NCBI GenBank assembly: GCA_942493375.1
Contig: OW818698.1
Span: 7,874,001-7,938,000, forward strand
Source: G942493375 sp942493375
GTDB lineage: Bacteria > Armatimonadota > UBA5829
Length of the DNA: 64,000 nt
Direction: 5' to 3'
In this document: piece after piece, positions 1-7,596 of the stretch
Numbering within the stretch: the stretch's first letter is position 1
How the letters are laid out: the number at the start of each line of letters is the position of its first letter
Position numbers and translations under genes: made by a program
The notes under the pieces: generated by a model
The model's input: the letters and a program-made list of their open reading frames with translations, nothing else
What the model was told of the DNA's origin: nothing
Database searches by the model: none

Positions 1-862
1 TGCCTGAATACCCCTGCTCCCTGAGCCTCCGCCCCACCATTTCCGACAGCCTCAGCAGAGTGTGGCTGAGGACTTCCCAGTCGCATGTATTTCTGCCCAG
101 CGTATGGGAATGCCCGACAGACTTCATATCGGGCGAGTCATAGTAAGGGACCACGTGACTGTCACTGACCCCCTGCCCCATCGCCTGCAGTATCTCCCCG
201 AAGACCCCAAAATGCTTCTTCAGACGCTCCCTGGGAGTCCTGCCGAGGATTCCTGCCGTAGGGATCGCCATCTCCTTGAGCCGGGCGGCTACTTTGTCCC
301 CAATCCCGTGCAGCTTCTCAACCGGCAGGTTCTCCAGGACTTTCGCTACGTCCTCCGGAGGAATCTCAGTCAGACCGTCAGGCTTCTTCATCCCGGCTGC
401 CAGCTTGGCAAGGACTTTGTTTGGGCCTATGCCTATCGAACAGGTTAGCCCGAGCTCCTCTCGTATCCGGCGCTTGATGTCCAGAGCCATGTGCCACGGG
501 CCTCCGAACAGGTTCATCGTCGGAGTAACGTCCATGAAGCACTCGTCTATGGAGTATATCTCAAGCAAGTCCGTGTAGTCGCTGCAGATCCGGAAGACCC
601 TGCGAGAAACATCGATGTATTTTCTCATATCTCCGTGGACCATTACAAGCTCCGGACAGCGCTGCAGGGCTTCGTTGACCGGCATAGCAGAGTGGACGCC
701 AAACTTGCGGGCCTCATAGCTGGCTGTGGAGACGACTGAACGGGTGCCTGCGGGGCCTCCGACAGCAATGGGCTTCCCCACCAGGTTGGGGTTGCACTGC
801 TGCTCCACACTGGCAAAGAACGAGTTCATATCCAGAAGCAATATGGTACGATTCTTGTTCAT
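1..862 (-). CDS. dinB: DNA polymerase IV (Y-family), C-terminus cut off by window edge
   Basis: I translated the minus strand from ATG at 862 to the window edge: 287 codons with no stop. The first block has the Y-family palm signature DMNSFF (Asp11) and the catalytic YSIDE (Asp106/Glu107). It is followed by SIGIGPNKVLAKLAAGMKKP and the helix-hairpin-helix LHGIGDKVAARL, then the start of the little finger (VGHSHTL). Y-family polymerases do error-prone translesion synthesis. The gene begins five bases after the stop of a DUF6504 gene, so the two are probably co-transcribed. The Shine-Dalgarno AGGGGA overlaps that junction and lies very close to the ATG. The missing part should be the remaining little finger. 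The stretch is richer in G+C than most of the window. Confidence 0.93.
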   Translation of the reverse strand, partial: MNKNRTILLLDMNSFFASVEQQCNPNLVGKPIAVGGPAGTRSVVSTASYEARKFGVHSAMPVNEALQRCPELVMVHGDMRKYIDVSRRVFRICSDYTDLLEIYSIDECFMDVTPTMNLFGGPWHMALDIKRRIREELGLTCSIGIGPNKVLAKLAAGMKKPDGLTEIPPEDVAKVLENLPVEKLHGIGDKVAARLKEMAIPTAGILGRTPRERLKKHFGVFGEILQAMGQGVSDSHVVPYYDSPDMKSVGHSHTLGRNTCDWEVLSHTLLRLSEMVGRRLREQGYSG

Positions 863-867
863 ATCCC

Positions 868-1116
868 CTATCCCGCGCAGACCTGTCCCAGAGTCCAGTC
901 CAGAGTTGTTGCATTGAACTGGAGTTCGTACATGTTGAGGCCATCGGTGACTGAGTAATGGTGTAGGGTTGAGACTCCCTGGCTGGTGTCCCAGGCATAG
1001 GCGACGGACTTCACGCGGTAGTACCGGTCACGCCACATAAACCACATCGGCACTACCTTGCGTTTGTCGAACGCCACACCCACACGTATGTTCTCATCAA
1101 CAGTAACAGTCTCCAA
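868..1116 (-). CDS. DUF6504 family small protein, partner of DinB
   Basis: This 82-residue protein begins with TTG, read as METVTVDE, and ends five bases before dinB. It contains the Trp/Tyr-rich core MWFMWRDRYYRVKSVAYAW, typical of small DUF6504 proteins that sit next to Y-family polymerases (DinB/ImuB) in several phyla. No biochemical function is established to my knowledge; a role with the polymerase is inferred from position alone. The TTG start is supported by the conserved N-terminal reading and the absence of an in-frame ATG upstream. There is no strong Shine-Dalgarno. A TGGTATAAT extended -10 lies about 36 bases upstream. Confidence 0.72.
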   Translation of the reverse strand: METVTVDENIRVGVAFDKRKVVPMWFMWRDRYYRVKSVAYAWDTSQGVSTLHHYSVTDGLNMYELQFNATTLDWTLGQVCAG

Positions 1117-1151
1117 CTTCCAACACCCCGGCAGTCCAAACCTGCCCTGAT

Positions 1152-1160
1152 ATTATACCA
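1152..1160 (-). promoter_or_regulatory. Extended -10 promoter for DUF6504-dinB
   Basis: The minus strand reads TGGTATAAT, a perfect extended -10 (TG-N-TATAAT), with no convincing -35. Predicted transcription start is near 1145, giving a leader of about 30 bases before the TTG at 1116. The same nonamer lies upstream of several other genes in the window. Confidence 0.6.
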
Positions 1161-1223
1161 GAACATCTGTTCGATTGCCAATATATTTATTCCCGTTTTG
1201 CTGGATATTTACACATTGTTTCT

Positions 1224-1431
1224 GGGGAAGGGATAGGCTTCAGTCTTCGGGCTTCAGGCTTCAGGAAGTTGTCCCTGGAGTTTCGTATCTTCGGCTGGAG
1301 GTGGTGCCAACATGAAGGGAGTATCACGCGAAGACGCAAAGGCGCAAAGAAGGGAGTGTGGCTTCAGGCAATGTGATCAGGGTACATTGCCTGAAGCCTG
1401 AAGTCCGAAGTCTGAAGCCTATCCCTTCCCC
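1224..1431. repeat. Composite intergenic inverted repeat (CTTCAGG family)
   Basis: The outer arms 1224-1265 and 1390-1431 are inverted copies matching at 40 of 42 positions, built from the unit GGCTTCAGG / CTTCGGGCTTCAGG. Nested inside is a perfect 15-base inverted repeat (1360-1374 and 1384-1398). Also inside, at 1323-1354, is a second repeat type (ACGCAAAG-like), which recurs inverted at about 4550-4582 on the other side of the GH123-like gene. This explains almost the whole gap of about 300 bases between that gene and the DUF6504 gene; no reading frame is convincing. Confidence 0.85.
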
Positions 1432-1432
1432 G

Positions 1433-4423
1433 TCATTTCCAGCCGAAGATTCTGCATTCTCCGAAGCGGACGGTGTTTTTGTCGGTTTGGAGTTCCAGCT
1501 TGATGTATCTGGCTCTTCGGCCTCCCAGGTCCAGAAGAGCGGCGCCGTCGTAGCTCTTTGGTCCGGTTGTGATGGTTGGGACGCTGGATACCTGCTGCCA
1601 GGAACCGTCCTTGCCGGTGCTGCTAATACTGACACTTGCTCCTATTGAGTCCACATACGCCAGCAGATGGCTGAGCTTATAGCTGCGATGGAGATCGAAC
1701 GTTGTGGATATGACGGCAGGTGGATAGTTGAATATGACGTAGTTGATTGGGTATCCGAGCAGGCCGTCGGTCAGGAGACCATCAAAGTGGTTCTCTGACT
1801 GCAGACCGGTTTTGGCGTTCTTGCCTTTGAAGTAGACTGAACCCTCCATAAGTCCGCAGTGCTCACCATACCACTTGATATCCGGATAGATGGAGTAGGT
1901 ATAGTAACCGCCGGTGTCGATGTTCTCAACGCTGTCCCCTCCGTTGCCGGTCAGGCAGACCAATGGTCCTGAGATGGACGTTGCAGAAGCAGGGACCTTG
2001 CCGCTGGCGACCATCAGCTTCACGGCTTCATCACGCATCTTCTCGAAATAGATATCAGCCCCGGTGTTGTTCCCCTTGGTCGCTGATGTCAAGGCTTCAG
2101 AGAGCAGGGCTTTGGCTTTGGCTCCATCGGGGGAAGCTGCAGCGAGGGATTCCAGCCACTTGATCATCCGGTAGTCCTGAATGCCCTGCCTCCAGGCCTC
2201 CCAGCGGACACTGGTAACCGGCTTGTCTGCGCCCTCATAGATGACCGCATAGTCTGACCTGTCACCATCATTGTCATCCCAGACACTGGAACCCGGAGTC
2301 GTCCCGCAGTCGTTGTAGTCCCAGAAGCCGATGCCTTCATAGCCATATTGTATTGCCCGCCAGCCGTCCATTCTGTAGCTCCAGTAAGGGCTGGATTCCC
2401 GCCCGAGCACTGAGTAGGAGAAGAACCTGGCATTCTGTTTCTTGACAAAATCGCGCTGCTCAACGGTCAACCACATCGAAGGTACCCAGATGTCGACATA
2501 TGGTGCCATTATCTCCAGAGCTTTCATAGTAACAGCGCTGTATACTGTAGTGAATATCTTCTGCTCGGGGTCTGCCAGGCGCAAGAGCTTTCCGAAATTG
2601 CTGACCAGCATGGCATCGGTCTCCGTGCACGGTTCATCGTGCGGATACCACGCGAAGTTGCTGACAGGCACGCCTTTTTCCTCAAGGTGCTTGCGGGCTT
2701 TCTTGACCCACCAAGCGAAGTTGTCATAAGTCGCCTGGGTCCAGGAACCGCCCCCACCCCACTCATACGGCCAGTAGCTGTATTCTGAGGACAAGATATA
2801 AACCTGACCATTTGTCCCAAACGTGGAAATGAACTTGTCCAACTCGGTAAAGTCCGGTTCATTGGCTGGTTTGCCATCAGGACCGAGTTTGACTGTCGTG
2901 AAACCTGTGGAGCCCCAGGGAACAGTGTGCACGCTGGTCATGTGCTGCTTCTGATCTTCAAAGCAGGCTTCAGGGTAGCTGCTGCAGGGAGGTGAAGTGT
3001 ACATTGCCCAGTTGCAGGAATACGGCTCAGGGCCTTTGGGGAATGCTGCTGGGAGGACATTTACCACTACTCTCAGTCTCTTCAGAAGACTCACCTGGTA
3101 GTTGGGTTTGATTGTTATTGTGCTGGCCCACTGGCCTGGTTCCAGGTCAGTGGCGTCGATTGTCATCCAAACAACAGAGTTTCTACCGGGGGATAGGTTC
3201 ACCACCCGATCTATAGGAAGCTCGGGGAGTGGATCTCTCTGTTTTGCACCGCCTCGCAGCCCGGCCTCCTGAGCCTCGAACAACCTCAAGTGTTTCGCAG
3301 CAGGCGCTTTCTTTGTCCATGTCGGAGTCACCAGATCAGTCGGTATACAGCGAAATACAACGGTATCATCGGTGGCGTTGGTTATAGCTACGGCCCTGGT
3401 GATATACTCCCCCTGGAACGCATTGATAGTGATAGTATCTACTGACTTCGTGTCCGATGAGGGAAGGGTATCGCTCCATGGAAGATCCCACGGATTGATC
3501 GACCAGATCATCAGGTCTCTGCCTGCAAGGCTGGTAATGCTCATCACCCGGTCAAGTTTCACACAGCCGGTTGTGAATGCATTCCAGTCACGCAGGCTGA
3601 GTATTTTCTTGGATTTCCTTTGAAGCTCCGTGAAACTTGCGAGGACTCCATCAAGTCGATCCTTGATAGCGGGCATAGATGCAGAACGTGACTTAAGCTC
3701 CTGAATGCGACCACTCAGTGTCTTAACTCGCAGGGCAGCGGCAGCGGTGTAGCCTCCGACAACCAGTGTTCCGAACGCAGCGCGGTTGTTGAATCCTCCG
3801 AATGTGGGAGACCAGCACTGCAGGGGCACAACACCTCTAGTCGACCGGCAGACGTTGAATCCCAGCATGTCGCCCTGTTTCACGCTCTGCACCCTGCCAA
3901 GCTCGGTAAGAGGCAACGCTATCTCAGTAATCCATCCCTTAGGGCCAACCAATTCCTTATGCTTCCAACTGGTGTTGAAGTCCGGCGCGTTGCCCAGTCC
4001 TTTACAGTCGGCATCATTGCCTGCAGGATCAACGCCAAAATGATAATACTCAGGTTTGTCGGCAAATGGCGCGAAGAAAACCTCCACACATTCGCTCCAA
4101 CCCAGCTGATCCCTGCCGAGGTTCTTTTTGGGGAGTTTGGAGACATCGGGATCTGCTAACTCAATGGCTATGTAGAGGAACTTTCCATCAGTCATCGCAC
4201 GATACTTTGAGGCAGGTTTACCGGGAATCGTACCGGTGTTGTCGGTAAAGTTAGGGCTAACAGGAGCGGATTTCCACGCAGCATCTTTAAGCTTTCCATC
4301 AATCTTTGGAGCATCTGCAGGCTTGATGACAGGACACTGCACCGAAGGCGGCTCCGCTGAAACAGAACCAGCTGTCAAAACTATCAAACAACCTAGTAGA
4401 ACCCATATTCTAAGTATTGTCAT
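1433..4423 (-). CDS. Secreted GH123-like (former DUF4091) glycosidase with CBM9-like domain
   Basis: This 996-residue protein has a signal peptide (LRIWVLLGCLIVLTAGSVSA), then a CBM9-like beta-sandwich (about residues 30-220, starting APKIDGKLKDAAWKSA). A helical linker precedes the GH123-type barrel, and a discoidin-like beta domain ends the protein. Motif HDEP (Asp596-Glu597) fits the adjacent Asp/Glu pair that GH123 enzymes use in substrate-assisted cleavage of N-acetylgalactosaminides. The segment SVRWEAWRQGIQDYRM is typical of the former DUF4091. I chose ATG at 4423 because AAGGTGAT lies just upstream; an in-frame ATG at 4444 has none. It is the last of the minus-strand carbohydrate genes and is flanked on both sides by intergenic repeats. 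The actual substrate cannot be read from the sequence. Confidence 0.85.
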   Translation of the reverse strand: MTILRIWVLLGCLIVLTAGSVSAEPPSVQCPVIKPADAPKIDGKLKDAAWKSAPVSPNFTDNTGTIPGKPASKYRAMTDGKFLYIAIELADPDVSKLPKKNLGRDQLGWSECVEVFFAPFADKPEYYHFGVDPAGNDADCKGLGNAPDFNTSWKHKELVGPKGWITEIALPLTELGRVQSVKQGDMLGFNVCRSTRGVVPLQCWSPTFGGFNNRAAFGTLVVGGYTAAAALRVKTLSGRIQELKSRSASMPAIKDRLDGVLASFTELQRKSKKILSLRDWNAFTTGCVKLDRVMSITSLAGRDLMIWSINPWDLPWSDTLPSSDTKSVDTITINAFQGEYITRAVAITNATDDTVVFRCIPTDLVTPTWTKKAPAAKHLRLFEAQEAGLRGGAKQRDPLPELPIDRVVNLSPGRNSVVWMTIDATDLEPGQWASTITIKPNYQVSLLKRLRVVVNVLPAAFPKGPEPYSCNWAMYTSPPCSSYPEACFEDQKQHMTSVHTVPWGSTGFTTVKLGPDGKPANEPDFTELDKFISTFGTNGQVYILSSEYSYWPYEWGGGGSWTQATYDNFAWWVKKARKHLEEKGVPVSNFAWYPHDEPCTETDAMLVSNFGKLLRLADPEQKIFTTVYSAVTMKALEIMAPYVDIWVPSMWLTVEQRDFVKKQNARFFSYSVLGRESSPYWSYRMDGWRAIQYGYEGIGFWDYNDCGTTPGSSVWDDNDGDRSDYAVIYEGADKPVTSVRWEAWRQGIQDYRMIKWLESLAAASPDGAKAKALLSEALTSATKGNNTGADIYFEKMRDEAVKLMVASGKVPASATSISGPLVCLTGNGGDSVENIDTGGYYTYSIYPDIKWYGEHCGLMEGSVYFKGKNAKTGLQSENHFDGLLTDGLLGYPINYVIFNYPPAVISTTFDLHRSYKLSHLLAYVDSIGASVSISSTGKDGSWQQVSSVPTITTGPKSYDGAALLDLGGRRARYIKLELQTDKNTVRFGECRIFGWK

Positions 4424-4455
4424 ATCATCACCTTGGCAAGTCATCTTCTAAAATT

Positions 4456-4690
4456 TCACGCGGAGGGCGCGGAGAAGGGAAGAGGCTTTGGACTTTTGGC
4501 TTCAGGCTCTAGGCCGTGTTCCCTTACTACGTATTCTGACGAATCCATTCCCTTCTTAGCGACTTTGCGTCTTTGCGTGATAATATACTATTAACCACTT
4601 TCCACAGCCATTCAGTTCTGCAACCGTCAAGTTGCATCAAGTCTCTCCGTTCTCCGCGTTCTCCGCATCTCCGCGTGAAACATAACTCAT
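4456..4690. repeat. Intergenic repeat cluster between two carbohydrate genes
   Basis: TTCACGCGGAG/GCGGAGAAGGG at 4456-4479 is repeated in inverted form at about 4648-4681 (CTCCGCGT units). Between them lie a degenerate CTTCAGG-family copy (about 4478-4515) and an ACGCAAAGACGC unit in inverse orientation (about 4550-4582) matching 1323-1354. No gene is visible in this gap. The arrangement means the GH123-like gene is bracketed by related repeats. Confidence 0.75.
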
Positions 4691-4713
4691 TCTCCGCGTG
4701 ATACTCATATAAA

Positions 4714-7566
4714 TCATTTTCGCAGATCGTCGGGGCCCCCTATTACGAGGGCTGAGGACCCCATTCCGCTCAGGTGCCTGACCGCGAGGACGTGAGAGCC
4801 TTTGGTCAGTTTGACTGTGGCAGTGTAGTCCTTAAATGTCGGTGGCCAGGAACCGTTGCCGAAGTTGGTGGTATCACAGATTGTCTTGCCGTCCAACCAG
4901 GCCTGCAGCCACCAGTCAGCTCCGAATCCCAGGGTCACGTCCATATCTTTTACTACCGACAGCTTCAGAAACGCATACGATGGTCTGCCCTCCGACGGTG
5001 CCCCGGCTATGTCCGCGAAATTGAACTTGCCATCGACTGCATTAACAGTGACGGGTTTGATCTTCTTGCCGGCTATTTCGATCTCGGACGGAATCGTCTT
5101 CAGAACTTCAACAGGCAGAACGGGATCGGTCTTCTGCATACCTGTGAAAACGACCCACTGCTTTGGGATCTTCAGTTCACCGTAAATTCGGTTGTCCGGT
5201 TTGATCAACGTTACTCTCTCAATGCTTATTGAACTGTCGCTGTTGAGCTTAATACTTGCCCAAACCTCGCAGGCGCCGATCTCCCGGAAAACCATTCTGA
5301 TATCGTTGCCCTCAAGGAAATGCAGATATGAACTGCCTCCCAGACTCGTCTTTCCGATGTCGTACCACTGATATTCTGATCCAACAAGCTTGATACTCTC
5401 AAATGGTGCGCTATTTCCATATGGTGTCCGTATACCGCAGGCAAGGGGTAAATCGGAATCCTTAAGCGTCACTTTCACTGCCCATCCTCCAGCAGCCTCG
5501 GAGTCTTTAACCAGCTGCGCAGGAGCATTCTCCGATAGCCTGAAAGAAGAATTACCTGCGGGATAGTCATAGATGAGATCTTTAGGTACACCTGCAAATT
5601 GTGTGGGTAGAGGTGCAGGGATATATACATTGGATTCCCAGAACTTCAACTGCTTAGCCAATAGAAGCCTGGCGGGTTTAACGTCCAGGCCATCTGCATT
5701 TTCTTCCGGCCCAACGCTGCACTGTATGTATCTGGCCTCTGCCATCTTCTTGTATCTGTCAATGCAGACTTCCCGCTTGAACGGCATCGTCTCAGGAGTG
5801 CGACCGGCAAGAACCCACTCTCGGACAAGTCCCGGCCACAAGAATAGGATCGAACGATCTACTCCATTTCGAGCGCGGTGGACCCGACTTAGATACACAG
5901 GATTCTTCGCCGCAGCTTTTTCTGCTTTGTCCAAAATCGAATAGGCTTTCATCAAAAACTCGAGATCGAGATATTTGAACTCCGGAAGTGATGCCGACAT
6001 ACCAACAACTGATGGCTTTCTTGCTTCGGCAGCCGCTAGAGCTGTTCGGTAGTCTCTGATATACTTACCAGCTGGACCGTAGAAGCCATCGGTGAATGTC
6101 TTAACAAGCTTGTTGTAGTCTTGATATGGGTCCTCCATAAGCTTGGCAGCAAGCCAGACTTTCATGTCCTGCATATCGTTACCAACCAAGTCATATTCCA
6201 TTGTTTCCTGCAGAATACTCTTTGCGCCATTTCTGACATAAAAGCGATAGTCCGCCGGGAAGTTGCGTTCGTTGGGAACTGGGAAATCCCACGCCACCCC
6301 GTATCCGCCGTATGGCTCCATGTAACTGAATGCGCTCGCGTATAGCCAAACACCTGTGCTCTTTGCGAGTTTCGTCCACGTGAGGAACTGCTTCATACCT
6401 GTCTCATTGGACGGGTCAGTAATAGGCCTGGCCATGTTCAGGGGTTCACTGCACCATCGGATAGTCAAATAATCAACCGGACGGATAGACTTTGGAGGAA
6501 TACGGCTGTCCTGATAGGCAAAGGTAGTAAACGTCAGCTCAGGATATTCTGTATGAAGTGCTCCAGCAATACTGTTTGCAAAATCTATCACATTTCCGGC
6601 CTGGGATCCCTCGGATTTGTAAATCGCAGTGCAATCAGGACACTGGCACCAGGAAGCACCGTCATTCTGCGATAGATCATATATACGAGGAAGAAGAGGA
6701 GCACCCACCAGGTTTGTCAGGCGAAGGGTCTCAGGCATGTGAATACCTTTGATTCTTTCAACCACGGTTTTACGCAGTTCCTGATTTGACAGGCAAAGCC
6801 CCGCACTCTCACGGCTCCTCTTGCCATCGATCAACGCGAACCATTCGGGATGTGAGTCATAATCGGTCTGGGGCACTAGATACTGCATTGAATGCCCACC
6901 TGTGAAAGGAGAACCATAAGCTTCCGGATAATACGCCATGCGGCCATTCGGGCCTTCGTGGTAGAGCCGATAAACTCTGTTTCGTCCAAGGAAATCCCCT
7001 GAACCTACTCTACCATTGCCTGGTTCCTGCCTGTTACCAAAAACAGGTTTGCCCTTGATATTTAACTCGGGTATGGAGAGTTCGGGTTTATTGGGAACGA
7101 AGTCTTCATAGGCATTCCACCAGTGAACGCCGACATAATCCTCCAACAGGTGGTATGCCGCATACTCGGGACCGTGGAAAACGCCCCCGGTGAGGAATAT
7201 GTTACCACCTACTGTGCGAATGATCCAGTCCTCATCAGCGAAGCTCTTCATGTCCACTCCAAGCTTGCGGGCAGCTGCACTTCCTATATAGATACAGCAG
7301 CGCTGACCTGATTCCTGCCCTTCGGTTACCCGGGGAAACTTCTGGCCGGTAACTCTCGCCAGATAACGCTCAAGGTCCCTTGCTGCCATGAACTCAGACA
7401 GGGTCAAAGGCTCAGCCGGAACAACAATCGCTGCCGGACTGACACCTTTCCCTGCAAGGATAATCCTTTTTCCGGATGCATCTGCGAATGCAGTTAGACA
7501 CGCCAATGCAATAAGCACCAAGATTACTATTCGAGTGATAATCGATGTTCTTTCAGTTCGAGTCAT
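4714..7566 (-). CDS. Secreted DUF4838 protein, copy 1 (putative glycoside hydrolase)
   Basis: This 950-residue protein has a signal peptide (IVILVLIALACLTAFADA). Residues about 35-165 resemble the N-terminal beta/alpha domain of alpha-glucuronidases and GH20-type enzymes (ARDLERYLARVTGQ, HLLEDYVGVHWW). The DUF4838 core (PF16126) follows, with HPEWFALIDGKR, LCLSN, SQNDGASWCQCPDC and YGPAG. An extra C-terminal beta domain of about 250 residues ends in a PA14/galactose-binding-like fold (DWWLQAWLDGKTI). The CxCxxC is shared by all four copies in the window. The family has no proven activity that I know of; hydrolysis of an acidic sugar polymer is an inference from the N-terminal domain. GGAGATG precedes the ATG. 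It begins 30 bases after the end of copy 2, consistent with one operon. Confidence 0.85.
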   Translation of the reverse strand: MTRTERTSIITRIVILVLIALACLTAFADASGKRIILAGKGVSPAAIVVPAEPLTLSEFMAARDLERYLARVTGQKFPRVTEGQESGQRCCIYIGSAAARKLGVDMKSFADEDWIIRTVGGNIFLTGGVFHGPEYAAYHLLEDYVGVHWWNAYEDFVPNKPELSIPELNIKGKPVFGNRQEPGNGRVGSGDFLGRNRVYRLYHEGPNGRMAYYPEAYGSPFTGGHSMQYLVPQTDYDSHPEWFALIDGKRSRESAGLCLSNQELRKTVVERIKGIHMPETLRLTNLVGAPLLPRIYDLSQNDGASWCQCPDCTAIYKSEGSQAGNVIDFANSIAGALHTEYPELTFTTFAYQDSRIPPKSIRPVDYLTIRWCSEPLNMARPITDPSNETGMKQFLTWTKLAKSTGVWLYASAFSYMEPYGGYGVAWDFPVPNERNFPADYRFYVRNGAKSILQETMEYDLVGNDMQDMKVWLAAKLMEDPYQDYNKLVKTFTDGFYGPAGKYIRDYRTALAAAEARKPSVVGMSASLPEFKYLDLEFLMKAYSILDKAEKAAAKNPVYLSRVHRARNGVDRSILFLWPGLVREWVLAGRTPETMPFKREVCIDRYKKMAEARYIQCSVGPEENADGLDVKPARLLLAKQLKFWESNVYIPAPLPTQFAGVPKDLIYDYPAGNSSFRLSENAPAQLVKDSEAAGGWAVKVTLKDSDLPLACGIRTPYGNSAPFESIKLVGSEYQWYDIGKTSLGGSSYLHFLEGNDIRMVFREIGACEVWASIKLNSDSSISIERVTLIKPDNRIYGELKIPKQWVVFTGMQKTDPVLPVEVLKTIPSEIEIAGKKIKPVTVNAVDGKFNFADIAGAPSEGRPSYAFLKLSVVKDMDVTLGFGADWWLQAWLDGKTICDTTNFGNGSWPPTFKDYTATVKLTKGSHVLAVRHLSGMGSSALVIGGPDDLRK

Positions 7567-7596
7567 TCAACATCTCCACTATAAACCGATAAATGC

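Noticed and set aside
62..998. Several short plus- and minus-strand frames over dinB
   Set aside because: They overlap the continuous DinB translation, which carries all catalytic motifs.
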